Assembly: GCF_004344915.1 (NCBI RefSeq)
Contig: NZ_SKFG01000004.1
Span: 1-64,000, forward strand
Length of the DNA: 64,000 nt
From: Paenibacillus albiflavus
GTDB lineage: Bacteria; Bacillota; Bacilli; Paenibacillales; NBRC-103111
Reading direction: 5' to 3'
The notes beneath the pieces were generated by a model that had not been told where the DNA came from, ran no database searches, and worked only from the letters and a program-made list of their open reading frames with translations. This document shows, piece after piece, positions 53,177 through 62,402 of this stretch. Within the stretch, counting starts at the first letter, position 1; every line of letters starts with the position of its first letter. The translations under genes were made by a program, and so were the position numbers.

Positions 53177-54544
53177 TTACTTAACCGTTTTGTTATATTG
53201 CTGAATCTTGGAGCTGATTTCTTTGGCAGCAGCATCTAAGGCATCCTTCGGCGACTTCTTATTGTTCAGAGCTTCTTCAATCGCTCCTTCAACAATTTGT
53301 CTTGCTTCCGGAAATACGCCCATGACGGCCCCCTGAGTTGCAGTGTTCAGCTTCGTAGAATGCAATTGATCGATGGCAGTTTTGAACTGCGGGAATTTAG
53401 TGAGGTTCTCTTTTACGCTATCCTCATCATATGCCTTTGGCGTGATTGGGAAGTAGCCTGTGTTAATGTGCCAGTATGCTTGCTCTTTAGGCGTAGTCAA
53501 GAATTTAATGAATTCCCAAGCAGCCTTCTGCTCATCATCAGGACGGTTGTTCATCATCCACAAGCTTGCGCCACCTACGATTACGCCGCCATCTTTGGAA
53601 TCAGCAGGTCTTGGAAGCGGAGCCGTTCCGACTTCGAATTTACCTGTACTACTGTCAACGATTCCTTTGAGCGCTGCAGTAGAATCCAGAATCATGCCCA
53701 CTTGACCTGCAGCAAATGCTTTCTTGGAATCATCTGTTTTACGTCCAAGGTTATTGGCAGCTTTGGTGTCAATGAGATCCTTCCACCAAGTCAGTGTTTT
53801 GATACCAGCTTCGGAATTTACAAGTGACTCCGTTGCCAGCTCCGTACGACCATTACCATTATTGACGTATTCAGCACCTTGCTTGGCAAAAAATTGCTCC
53901 ATGAACCAGCCGTAGATCGCAAAGTTTGCACCTGTTGCTTTACCAGATTTGGTAATAGCAGTTGCAGCTTGTTTGATTTCTTCATAAGTTGTTGGCGGTT
54001 TTTCTGGATCTAGACCAGCTTCTTTGAAGATGTTTTTGTTATAGTAAAGAATCGGATTCGATGTGTTGAATGGCATGGAATTTAATTTTCCATTGAATGT
54101 ATAGTATCCAGCGATGTTAGGCTCTAGCTGACTTACGTCCCATTTATCAGCATCAATGAATTGTTGCATTGGAGTGATTGTTTTGGAATCGATCATAAAA
54201 CGACTGCCGATCTCGTACATTTGGACGACGGTAGGACCATCGTTTGTCCCCATAGATGCTTTGAGTTTGCTGAGCAGGTCGTCGTATGTACCTTGGAAGA
54301 CTGCCTCAACTTTGATTTTATCTTGCGAAGCATTAAAATTTGCAACGAGTTGATCTACAACCTTCGTAGTCCCGCCACCCATTGCATGCCAGAAGATTAC
54401 ATTCTTCGTGCCACCCGTACTTGCTGATCCTGGTGTTGAAGTTGGATCTAATTTCTTCTCACCCCCTCCCATATTGACGCTGCATGCAGATAAGAACAGC
54501 ATCATTATGGCTACAAATAGACTAAGTAATCTTGTTTTCTTCAT
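53177..54544 (-). CDS. UgpB-like ABC substrate-binding lipoprotein
   Basis: A family 1 solute-binding protein of 455 residues, anchored at Cys21 (LFLSAC). It is strikingly UgpB-like: WHAMGGGTTKVVDQL, QGTYDDLLSKL, VQMYEIGSRFMI and MPFNTSNPILYYNKNIF correspond to segments that in UgpB bind glycerol-3-phosphate or its diesters. The ligand is therefore probably a glycerophosphodiester or similar, though a sugar is possible. Last gene of ugpA-ugpE-ugpB; the ATPase (UgpC) is absent. Confidence 0.88.
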   Translation of the reverse strand: MKKTRLLSLFVAIMMLFLSACSVNMGGGEKKLDPTSTPGSASTGGTKNVIFWHAMGGGTTKVVDQLVANFNASQDKIKVEAVFQGTYDDLLSKLKASMGTNDGPTVVQMYEIGSRFMIDSKTITPMQQFIDADKWDVSQLEPNIAGYYTFNGKLNSMPFNTSNPILYYNKNIFKEAGLDPEKPPTTYEEIKQAATAITKSGKATGANFAIYGWFMEQFFAKQGAEYVNNGNGRTELATESLVNSEAGIKTLTWWKDLIDTKAANNLGRKTDDSKKAFAAGQVGMILDSTAALKGIVDSSTGKFEVGTAPLPRPADSKDGGVIVGGASLWMMNNRPDDEQKAAWEFIKFLTTPKEQAYWHINTGYFPITPKAYDEDSVKENLTKFPQFKTAIDQLHSTKLNTATQGAVMGVFPEARQIVEGAIEEALNNKKSPKDALDAAAKEISSKIQQYNKTVK

Positions 54545-54620
54545 TTTGGATCCCCTCTCATTGTTAACATAGAATGAAACTATATGACAGCCTGTCGGTT
54601 AACAGGCGAATCATCAATGG

Positions 54621-55445
54621 TCAGCCTTTCACTGCTCCTGCCGTAATTCCGCGGACTAGCTGTTTAACCCCGAATGCCAGCAGGATAAAAGATGGCAACA
54701 GCACAATCGTGACACCTGCCAGAATCAAGTTCCATGACATCACCTCAGCATGCTGCAGCATGGCAACCCCGATCTGCACGGTTCTCATCGAAGGGGAATT
54801 CGTTATAAGCAAAGGCCACAAGTAGTGGTTCCAGTGCGTTAGGAAGACGTATACCGCCAGTGTAGCGAGTGCGGGACGGGATAGCGGAAGCACAATAGAG
54901 ATGAAGTTGCGGATATGCCCGCAGCCATCGATTTTAGCCGCATCAAATAACTCACCAGGCAGCTGCATAAAGAATTGACGGAGCAGGAACACGCCAAAGG
55001 CACCTGCCATAAAAGGAACGATTAGTCCTTGATAGGTATCCATCCACTGTAGATCCTTGATTAAGAGATAGTTCGGAATAATGGTAACTTCCCAAGGAAT
55101 CATCATCGTGGCTAGAAATAGTGTGAATAGCAAAGTTTTCAATTTAAAATTTAAGAAAGAGAACGCATACGCAGCCAGCGAGGATGTAATTACTTGGCTG
55201 ATCATAATGGCTGATGAAACAATAAAACTGTTCAGGATAAACCTGACGATAGGAAAACCCTCTATGGCTTGCTGGAAATTCCCTAAATATAGCTGGGAAG
55301 GGATGATAGCTGGTGGAAAATTAGACACTTCCTGCTCGGTCATAAAGGATGATAGTACGGTGAAAATCAGCGGATACAGTACCGCAAGCGACAATAGGGA
55401 CAGCAGCAAATATTGCAGATATTGGGGTAGTCTTCTCGCGATCAT
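54621..55445 (-). CDS. UgpE-like ABC permease
   Basis: A 274-residue MalG-type permease with six helices. The EAA loop appears as LPGELFDAAKIDGCGHIRNFISIVLPLSRP in pieces (about 160-190), and the C-terminus ends in VRGITAGAVKG. It overlaps the ugpA-like gene by four bases, and 76 bases separate it from the binding-protein gene. Confidence 0.9.
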   Translation of the reverse strand: MIARRLPQYLQYLLLSLLSLAVLYPLIFTVLSSFMTEQEVSNFPPAIIPSQLYLGNFQQAIEGFPIVRFILNSFIVSSAIMISQVITSSLAAYAFSFLNFKLKTLLFTLFLATMMIPWEVTIIPNYLLIKDLQWMDTYQGLIVPFMAGAFGVFLLRQFFMQLPGELFDAAKIDGCGHIRNFISIVLPLSRPALATLAVYVFLTHWNHYLWPLLITNSPSMRTVQIGVAMLQHAEVMSWNLILAGVTIVLLPSFILLAFGVKQLVRGITAGAVKG

Positions 55446-56377
55446 TGATAATGCACCTTCTTCTCCAGAACTTTAAATTGAATGACGGTTAAGGTCAGAA
55501 TAATGACGAAGAGCACTAACGCCTGAGCGCTTCCTGTACCGAATCGGAAGTTAATAAACGCATCCTGATAGATGGAATAGACGATAACATTCGTTGAATC
55601 GATCGGACCGCCTTTGGTCAGAATATGAATTTGGCCGAATGTCTGGAAGGCATTAATAACCGATACAATGAGCGCAAAAAATAGGGTCGGCGTTAGTAAG
55701 GGCAGAACAATTTGGACAAACGTTCGGATTGGGCCGGAGCCATCAATTTTGGCACTCTCATAGATTTCATCAGGAACTCCCTGAAGTCCGCTAGATAACA
55801 CGATGAACAGGAAGCCCATATTCATCCATATGGTCATTAGGGAAATCGATATAAGCGCCCAAGCGGGGTCTGTGAGCCATGGAATAGCTGAGATATTGAC
55901 GAGACTTAGGAAGTAATTCAGCATACCTGCTGTTGGGTGGAAGAGTAGGAGCCAGATGATCGATCCTGTACCTACTGAAATGACGATGGGAAGCGAGAAA
56001 ATAAACTGAAATATTTTCATCCCTCGAAGTTTGTTATGTGTGAAAGCGGCTAGGAGCAAGGACCAAATGATTGAGGTAGGGACAGTGAGCAAAATAAATA
56101 AGAGAGATACAGATAAATTGGAGTAGAATTTATCCGATGATAGCAGATCAATAAAGTTATCGAGCCCGACGAATTCAACAACTCTGCCGCGCGGGTCCGT
56201 GAGGGTCATACTCAGATATATTGATTTCAACATAGGATAAAAGAGGAATACGATAAATAGGAACAAGGATGGTGCTAGGAATAATAAAGCAAGAACATTT
56301 TCGCCGATGTTTCTTCGTTTCTTTGATAAAGCGCTTTCATTTTTGGTGCGGCTAAGAGCGCTTTGTGGCATGGACAT
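55442..56377 (-). CDS. UgpA-like ABC permease
   Basis: A 311-residue MalF-type permease with six helices and an EAA loop (VPDEIYESAKIDGSGPIRTFVQIVLPLLTP in pieces). ATG 56377 has AAAGGGG upstream and gives the usual length. The frame stays open 48 codons further upstream, but that stretch overlaps the structured leader and lacks a ribosome site. First gene of the ugp-like operon. Confidence 0.9.
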   Translation of the reverse strand: MSMPQSALSRTKNESALSKKRRNIGENVLALLFLAPSLFLFIVFLFYPMLKSIYLSMTLTDPRGRVVEFVGLDNFIDLLSSDKFYSNLSVSLLFILLTVPTSIIWSLLLAAFTHNKLRGMKIFQFIFSLPIVISVGTGSIIWLLLFHPTAGMLNYFLSLVNISAIPWLTDPAWALISISLMTIWMNMGFLFIVLSSGLQGVPDEIYESAKIDGSGPIRTFVQIVLPLLTPTLFFALIVSVINAFQTFGQIHILTKGGPIDSTNVIVYSIYQDAFINFRFGTGSAQALVLFVIILTLTVIQFKVLEKKVHYQ

Positions 56378-56400
56378 AAAATTTCCCCTTTCATACAAAG

Positions 56401-56468
56401 GGAGACCAATAATCCACATCAATGCAATGCTAAATAGCACTGCTGTTAATGTGAATTTCTTGGTCTCC
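56401..56468 (-). promoter_or_regulatory. Structured mRNA leader of the ugp-like operon
   Basis: On the minus-strand transcript three nested stems form one long hairpin: an outer perfect 9-bp stem (GGAGACCAA with TTGGTCTCC), a middle CACAT stem, and an inner 8-bp stem closing a 4-base loop at 56432-56435. The two non-Watson-Crick positions in the middle and inner stems are G-U pairs in this RNA but would be A-C mismatches in plus-strand RNA, so the fold fits the ugp message. It ends about 8 bases before the AAAGGGG ribosome site. Confidence 0.6.
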
Positions 56469-56491
56469 ATCACATTTACAAACTTGGTATT

Positions 56492-56521
56492 ATCATACAA
56501 GTAATTAATTAGTAGTGTCAA
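56492..56521 (-). promoter_or_regulatory. Promoter of the ugp-like operon
   Basis: On the minus strand TTGACA (56521-56516) and TATGAT (56497-56492) are 18 bases apart. Transcription would begin near 56485, giving a leader of about 108 bases that contains the hairpin. Confidence 0.65.
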
Positions 56522-56585
56522 CTATAATGTGGAATTTAAAAACAGCAAGCTGCCAGTAAAGGCAGCTTGCTTCGTACTGCTTATT

Positions 56586-59500
56586 TTAGTTAATCAAACC
56601 TGCTTGTTGTAATAACAGGAAGATTGCTGATGCAGAAGCTTCACGAGATGCAGCGTCTAATGGATTAAACATGGAGGAGCCATCCGAGTGTTGAATATCC
56701 ATTAGGTTGAGTGCAGTCACCGCTTCAATACTGGATTGTGCATAAGCAGAAGCCTCGGAAGCATCGGCATAAGCTTCAAGCTTACTGGAAGTAGTGCTTG
56801 TTACATGAAGCAGCTTGAGCGCCTTGGAAAGAATGACAGAGAGATCTTGACGACTGATTAGGGAATTCGGATCAAATAGGTCATTGCCTATTCCGCTGAT
56901 CAGTCCTGCCTCATAAGCTGCTGCTATACTATTCGCATACCAGTCAGTAGCCTTCACATCTTTGAAAGGTGATGCATTGCTTGCATGCAAGCCGAGTGCT
57001 CTAGTCAGCATCGCTGCAAATTCAGCACGGGTTACATTTTGCTTAGGTGAGAATGTAGTTGCTGATGTTCCACTGATCAAGAACTTATTCGCCAAAGCTT
57101 GAATTCTAGCTTTAGCCCAAGAATCACTGATGTCAGTGAAATTAATTTGATGCGTTGCGGCAGCGTATACGGAGAAGCCAGGACGATTAGCAACTACTGT
57201 CGTTGTACCATCAGTATTGTTGATGAAGGTACCCGATAAACCGCTGATCGCATTGTTCTCTTGATACAATACGCCTGAAGCGCTGGAATCTACTTTACCG
57301 TTAATAGTAAAGGAACGCTTGATAAAGATTTGGTTGGAAGGCTCAAAAGGTTTAATATCCTTACCATTCACCAAGTTCATTTCATAATGATAAGGAGTTC
57401 CAAGTACCTTAGCTCCACTGAAATTCGTAAATGCGGAGCTTTGGTCACTAGCAGAACCAAGCGTTAGCGAAACGCTTAATCCAGCAGGAACGCTTTTGAA
57501 GATGGTTACAGGAATAGCAATTGAAGCATTTCCAATCGTAATTAGTAATGTATTGCCTGCATTCGAGTTAGCGAGCATAGTAACTTGAGCAGGTGTAAGG
57601 AGTAATTCTGCTTGCTGTGATCCAGTTACTGGAATATTGACGATGAATACAGAAGGAGAATTAGGATTCTTATTCAGAGCAGTTTTCAAATCAGCATCTG
57701 AAAGCGTGCCATTCACCGACTGTCCGCTCTTAACCGTCTTCACACCAAGATTCGTTGTAGCTTGACCTTTAGCCAGCAGGGCAGAGCTTGATGAGTTAAT
57801 GGCAGGAGTTGAAGCAGGTGTGCTGCTGCCTCCATAACTCGAACCACCACCGCCTGTTGAAGGGCCACCACTATTGTTATCGCTTGGTGCGGTTAAAGTA
57901 ACAGATCCTTTGACATCAAGTTTGATGGATGGTTTAGCTGCTGATGCAATTGTAATTGTAAGCTCTACAGCAGCAGTTCCGCTGTTAGGGCGTGATTGAA
58001 GAATTCCATTGTTGCTAATATAGGCTGTATTGTTACTTCCCGTTACTTGATAGGTAATTCCATCAGTAGACGGAAGTGTGAGTACGGCAGCATTTAATGT
58101 AGTTGTATTTGAGACGTTCAGAACAAAGTTGTTCTTTGCATCTGTTACCTTTTGCAGCTCGACTGCATCAGGATCCACCGGTGGCGGATTAAGCGTTACA
58201 GTTACATTTGTGGTTGCAGAAATGCTAGGTTTAGCAACCGATGCGATAGTTACAGTCAGATCCACTGAAGCAGCGTCTTTTTCAGGCAATGCTAGAAGTG
58301 TACCACTATTGTTAATGAGCGCAGTATTGTTGCTTCCTGTAACTTCATACGTTACTCCTTTAGTTGTAGGAAGAGTCAGAACTGGCTTATTGATAATGGT
58401 TTTGTTCGTAATGTTCGGAACGAAGCTATTTTTCGCATCCGTTACCTTTTGCAGTTCGATTGTATCAGGATCCAGAAGCGGAACCTTTACATTGGTGGTT
58501 GCATAAATTTCAGGATCAGCATTCGATGTAATAGTTACAGTCAGATCCACCGAAGTAGGGTTTGTTTCAGGCAAAGCTAGAAGCGTACCATCATTATCAA
58601 TGAGATCAGGTTTGTTGCTTTCTGTAACTTTATACGTTACTCCTTTAGTTGTAGGAAGAGTCAGAACTGGTTCACCGAGAATGGTAGTATTCGTGATATT
58701 TGGAGTAAACATTTTTTGAGCTTTGTTTACCCTATCCTGCTCTGTCATTTTTACGGCAAAAGTCTTAATCGTAAGGTACTGGATTTTGGTTCCATCTGGT
58801 CGGACGACAACATGTCCTGCTTCATTAAGTTGTAAACCAATGACGGCGATTTGATACATGCCTTCTGGAAGTTTCTGCATTTCGCCATCATCATCTTCGT
58901 ATTCATTATCAAATTGAAAGCCATAATTCCCTTTCGGGATAATTTTAAAGTTGTTGAACATCTCGCCGTAGTAGCCTAGGGTCTCATTATTCAAATCATC
59001 TACTTCGACCAAGATGTAGTTGACATCTCCAGCAGTTAATTTAAAGCTTGCAGCAATGTCGTTCAGCGCTTCATCATCACCATCTATGAAAATAGATGTC
59101 TTGTCGAGCTCAAATTCCTGTAAACCAAATCCGTTGTCAGGAAGTTCTGTCCCTACATATACAGCGAAAGGCAGATGTAGAGAAGGAAGACCACTGCTTT
59201 CCAGGAGTACTTCACCCTCATAGGTTCCCTTAACCGCTGCAGCAGTCGGGCTGACAGTAAGAGAGAAGACCTCGGAAGAATTGCCGCCTACTGTAATGGT
59301 ATTATCTGCACCAACATTATCGAGCGTGGCAATAATGTTCGATACATCTGGTGTTTGATTGGAAGTTACAATTGGATGCATACGAACAGATGCATGATAG
59401 GAAACCGGATTAGCAGATGTATTCTTAAGCTGAAGAATATTTGTTTGAACAGTGCCTGGCGCCATAACACCAAAGCTTGTATTGTCACCATAGTTGGTAA

Positions 59501-61913
59501 CAACTTGTGGATCTAAATTCTTATCAAGAATTGTAAGTTCCTCGATAGATTGCAGAAGTGCAGGAGTTTGCAATGCGTTCTTAATATTGACGCGACCAGC
59601 ACCTTGTGAATAGACATCATATAATGTACCCTTTTCATCACTGATCTGATCCGCTGTATTACCAAGCGCTGCACGAATATCGAATGGTAACCAATCAGGG
59701 TGTGCTTGCTTCAATAAAAGTGTAAGGCCCGCAACATGCGGAGTTGCCATGCTTGTGCCACTCTTGCGAGCGTAAGCCTGATCATAAGATATGCTTGGAT
59801 CGGACTTGCCATAGGCTGGTACTGTTGAAAGAATGTTAACGCCTGGTGCACTAAAGTCAGGCTTGATGCTGAGTTTATCATCAGATTCAGGTCCTCTGGA
59901 GCTGAAGTCTGCCATTGAGTCGCCAGGAACGACTGTTAGTTCATAATTCTCGTCGAATGTGAACGTTAACTTGGAACCTGGGGTGCTAATGACTTGCTTC
60001 GCAAGCTTGCGTCCTTCGGTACCTACCATATCGAATGTTGGGATATAGTCGAATGAATCTCCTAAGTAGGCGACACTACCAATAGCGCCATCTCTTCCTG
60101 AAACGGATTCTGACAGATCAGGGTTCGAAGTTCCTGCTATTACGTTACCGTTAAAGATAATAATGGCTTTGGCCCCATGCTCCTTGGCAATCGCAATCTT
60201 GTCTACGAAGGCAAGAGTACCACGAGATGCAAGCACCACTTTATCCGTTACGTCAACACCAGCATAATCAGGTTCATCGCCTATTCCTACATAAATGGTT
60301 TCAATCGGATCAGGGCCTAGAATAGATGCAAAGTTATTGCGGCCTGTTTCCCACGCCATCATATTAAAAACATGATTTGCTGGTTCTGCAGTTAAGGCAT
60401 CTGATGTTGTCACTGGAGGGCTTGAAGGCTCATTGCTTGGCGCAAGTGTCTCATCTGGTGAATCCGAAGGTTCATTGCTTAGTGTCGGAGTTTCTTCTGG
60501 TGTTGATACAGGTTCTTCACTTGGTAGTGTAGATCCATCTGGTGAATCCGAAGGTTCAATGCTTAGTGTCGGTGTTTCTTCCGATGCTGATACAGGCTCT
60601 TCACTAGGAGGTGTAGAATCTTCCGGTGAAGGAGTAGGCTCATTAGAAAGTGTAGAATCCTCTGATTCCGCTGCTGGGTCAGGGTCAGTATTCGGAACAA
60701 CAGGTGGTTCAGTCGTCAATGTGCTTGTGGCGGATACAGCGTAGTGATTAGAAGGGCTTGTAACAGCGCCAACACTTATAGATAAAAGAGATGATGCTGG
60801 CGATCCCATGGAATAATAAGAAGGACCTGCATTACCGTTTGCTACTACGACTGTTATACCAGACAAGACCGCGTTATTAAGTGCGATGGCTTCTGGTGAA
60901 TTCGGATCTTTCTCATCATCAGAGCCGAGTGACAGGTTAAGGACATCCATTCCGTCTTTAACAGCACGCTCAATTCCGTCCAGTACTTGAGCTGTAGTAC
61001 CCTCTGCTCTTCCAGATTTCACATTAAATCCGAGAACTTTATAAACATACAGATCCGATTCATATGCAATCCCCTTCTGAACAATATCAGAGGTTGGGTT
61101 CTTAGCTCGACCTACAATCGTACCTGATACATGGGTGCCGTGTGATGTTCCTAGAAAATCTTTTCCAGCCGGCGGTTCTTCATATGGATCATCCGTATTA
61201 AAGTAGGAATCGTAACCTCCTTTAAATGCTTTCTTTAAGTCTGGGTGTGTATAGTCTACACCCGTATCAATAACTCCAACTTTTAACCCTTTACCCGTAT
61301 ATCCTTGACTCCAAGCATAATCTACACCGATCTGCTGAAGTGGCAGAGCCTCGTAATTCGGGCTAGCAGCATCTAATGAAGTTCCATCCTGAAGTGGTAT
61401 TTCATAATATGTATGATTCACATGAATGGCTTTTACCCCTGGGAGTTGTGCTAATTGCGGAACTTGGTTAGCTGGAACCGTAACTTCCATTCCGTTGAAT
61501 ACATTCGTGTATTCATAATTTTTCTTGATATTGATGCCATTCAGACTAGCTTGCTTCATAAAAGTTGTTTGTTCATTTTTGATGGAAGCTTCGGTTGTTC
61601 CTGCAAATGATCGGAGACCCATTTTGGAGGCATAATTGCTGGCTGCTAAAGGTTCACTTTGCATTTGGACAATGATTCTGATTTCATCTGAGGAGCCTGT
61701 GTTGATCTGAGGTGAGATGAATACTTGCTGTGGATCTGACTTAGCTAATTGAGTGTTAAGAAGCTTGTTGATTGCGGATAAGTTTGTTTTTTGCAGCTGA
61801 AGCTCTGAAATTGTGCTTGCTTGGGCAATGCTTCCAGAGTACAAGCCTCCATAGCCCAGCAAGGAGAGAGCAAGTGCAAATGCGGAAACACGTTTGAATA
61901 GCTTTCTTTTCAA
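56586..61913 (-). CDS. SLH-anchored subtilisin-like (S8) serine protease, multidomain
   Basis: A secreted cell-surface protease of about 1775 residues. In order: signal peptide (about 1-33), I9-type propeptide (76-170), S8 catalytic domain with D216 (VIDTGVD), H258 (SHGTHVSG) and S721 (SGTSMATPH), interrupted by a Pro/Ser/Glu-rich repeat linker (about 400-505) and a PA domain (about 535-650). Fn3-like regions follow, then three Ig-like (atrophied Big) repeats (about 1057-1341), a Gly/Ser linker and three SLH domains (1590-1775) that bind secondary cell-wall polysaccharide. TTG 61913 has AGAGGGA upstream; the frame opens 24 codons earlier at an ATG without a site. Confidence 0.92.
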   Translation of the reverse strand: MKRKLFKRVSAFALALSLLGYGGLYSGSIAQASTISELQLQKTNLSAINKLLNTQLAKSDPQQVFISPQINTGSSDEIRIIVQMQSEPLAASNYASKMGLRSFAGTTEASIKNEQTTFMKQASLNGINIKKNYEYTNVFNGMEVTVPANQVPQLAQLPGVKAIHVNHTYYEIPLQDGTSLDAASPNYEALPLQQIGVDYAWSQGYTGKGLKVGVIDTGVDYTHPDLKKAFKGGYDSYFNTDDPYEEPPAGKDFLGTSHGTHVSGTIVGRAKNPTSDIVQKGIAYESDLYVYKVLGFNVKSGRAEGTTAQVLDGIERAVKDGMDVLNLSLGSDDEKDPNSPEAIALNNAVLSGITVVVANGNAGPSYYSMGSPASSLLSISVGAVTSPSNHYAVSATSTLTTEPPVVPNTDPDPAAESEDSTLSNEPTPSPEDSTPPSEEPVSASEETPTLSIEPSDSPDGSTLPSEEPVSTPEETPTLSNEPSDSPDETLAPSNEPSSPPVTTSDALTAEPANHVFNMMAWETGRNNFASILGPDPIETIYVGIGDEPDYAGVDVTDKVVLASRGTLAFVDKIAIAKEHGAKAIIIFNGNVIAGTSNPDLSESVSGRDGAIGSVAYLGDSFDYIPTFDMVGTEGRKLAKQVISTPGSKLTFTFDENYELTVVPGDSMADFSSRGPESDDKLSIKPDFSAPGVNILSTVPAYGKSDPSISYDQAYARKSGTSMATPHVAGLTLLLKQAHPDWLPFDIRAALGNTADQISDEKGTLYDVYSQGAGRVNIKNALQTPALLQSIEELTILDKNLDPQVVTNYGDNTSFGVMAPGTVQTNILQLKNTSANPVSYHASVRMHPIVTSNQTPDVSNIIATLDNVGADNTITVGGNSSEVFSLTVSPTAAAVKGTYEGEVLLESSGLPSLHLPFAVYVGTELPDNGFGLQEFELDKTSIFIDGDDEALNDIAASFKLTAGDVNYILVEVDDLNNETLGYYGEMFNNFKIIPKGNYGFQFDNEYEDDDGEMQKLPEGMYQIAVIGLQLNEAGHVVVRPDGTKIQYLTIKTFAVKMTEQDRVNKAQKMFTPNITNTTILGEPVLTLPTTKGVTYKVTESNKPDLIDNDGTLLALPETNPTSVDLTVTITSNADPEIYATTNVKVPLLDPDTIELQKVTDAKNSFVPNITNKTIINKPVLTLPTTKGVTYEVTGSNNTALINNSGTLLALPEKDAASVDLTVTIASVAKPSISATTNVTVTLNPPPVDPDAVELQKVTDAKNNFVLNVSNTTTLNAAVLTLPSTDGITYQVTGSNNTAYISNNGILQSRPNSGTAAVELTITIASAAKPSIKLDVKGSVTLTAPSDNNSGGPSTGGGGSSYGGSSTPASTPAINSSSSALLAKGQATTNLGVKTVKSGQSVNGTLSDADLKTALNKNPNSPSVFIVNIPVTGSQQAELLLTPAQVTMLANSNAGNTLLITIGNASIAIPVTIFKSVPAGLSVSLTLGSASDQSSAFTNFSGAKVLGTPYHYEMNLVNGKDIKPFEPSNQIFIKRSFTINGKVDSSASGVLYQENNAISGLSGTFINNTDGTTTVVANRPGFSVYAAATHQINFTDISDSWAKARIQALANKFLISGTSATTFSPKQNVTRAEFAAMLTRALGLHASNASPFKDVKATDWYANSIAAAYEAGLISGIGNDLFDPNSLISRQDLSVILSKALKLLHVTSTTSSKLEAYADASEASAYAQSSIEAVTALNLMDIQHSDGSSMFNPLDAASREASASAIFLLLQQAGLIN
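60455..60664 (-). repeat. 84-bp tandem repeats coding a Pro/Ser/Glu linker
   Basis: Two full units (60455-60538 and 60539-60622) and a partial third (from 60623) repeat with an exact 84-base period, that is 28 codons. Each encodes a segment rich in Pro, Ser, Glu and Thr inside the protease. In-frame length change by slippage would not disturb the gene. Confidence 0.85.
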
Positions 61914-62402
61914 TCTTTTCCCTCTTTTCTTGTAAATTTGTGAAGCACTTCTAGTGCTAGAAGCAGCAAAGAGCCACCTCAGCACATAGAATAGTAGTAC
62001 ATTCTACTATAATGAATGAATTTCCTTTTTATTCCTTAATTAATAATATCAGACATAAATCAGGGTATTTTGTCATATTATGCTTCTGAAATTAGTGGTT
62101 TTATTTATCTCAAACATAGGCGGTGCTTCATAATTTAAGAGAAACGACTTTTTTTGATGGTGATTACGAGAAAACAGATTTTATGAGAGTTAGAGTGAGA
62201 TTCGCTTATTTAACGTCGGGACATGTAATAAAAAAAATTTGAGTGATATGGAATTTATGACTTTCGGATCATAGATAGGAATTCAGTAATGAAATTGTGT
62301 CTGCTCCATTCATGCAAGCGAGTTTTCATGTCTTATGTTAGAATATATTAACGATTTGAATGGGAATAACTCGAAACGATAGGAAAGGTTGAAGTTTGCA
62401 TA
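61914..62402. other. AT-rich divergent region between the protease and MFS genes
   Basis: About 490 bases hold the promoters of two divergent genes. A small palindrome (CTTCTA-GCAC-TAGAAG on the minus strand) lies in the protease leader near 61950. AGGAAAGG about 15 bases before the MFS start is a weak ribosome site. No gene or clear promoter consensus was seen. Confidence 0.4.

Noticed and set aside
56430-56530. PhoP (Pho box) repeats upstream of the ugp-like operon
   Set aside because: TTCACA and TTAACA occur side by side without the 11-base period needed; TTGACA there is better explained as a -35 element.
58078-58506. 142-codon plus-strand frame inside the protease gene
   Set aside because: Antisense of the Ig-like repeats, with low-complexity Val/Thr/Ser composition; no ribosome site or family resemblance.
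60433-60744. 103-codon open frame on the plus strand inside the protease gene, Ser/Gly/Val-rich
   Set aside because: It is the complement of the Pro/Ser/Glu repeat linker; the repetitive codons keep it open, and it lacks a ribosome site.
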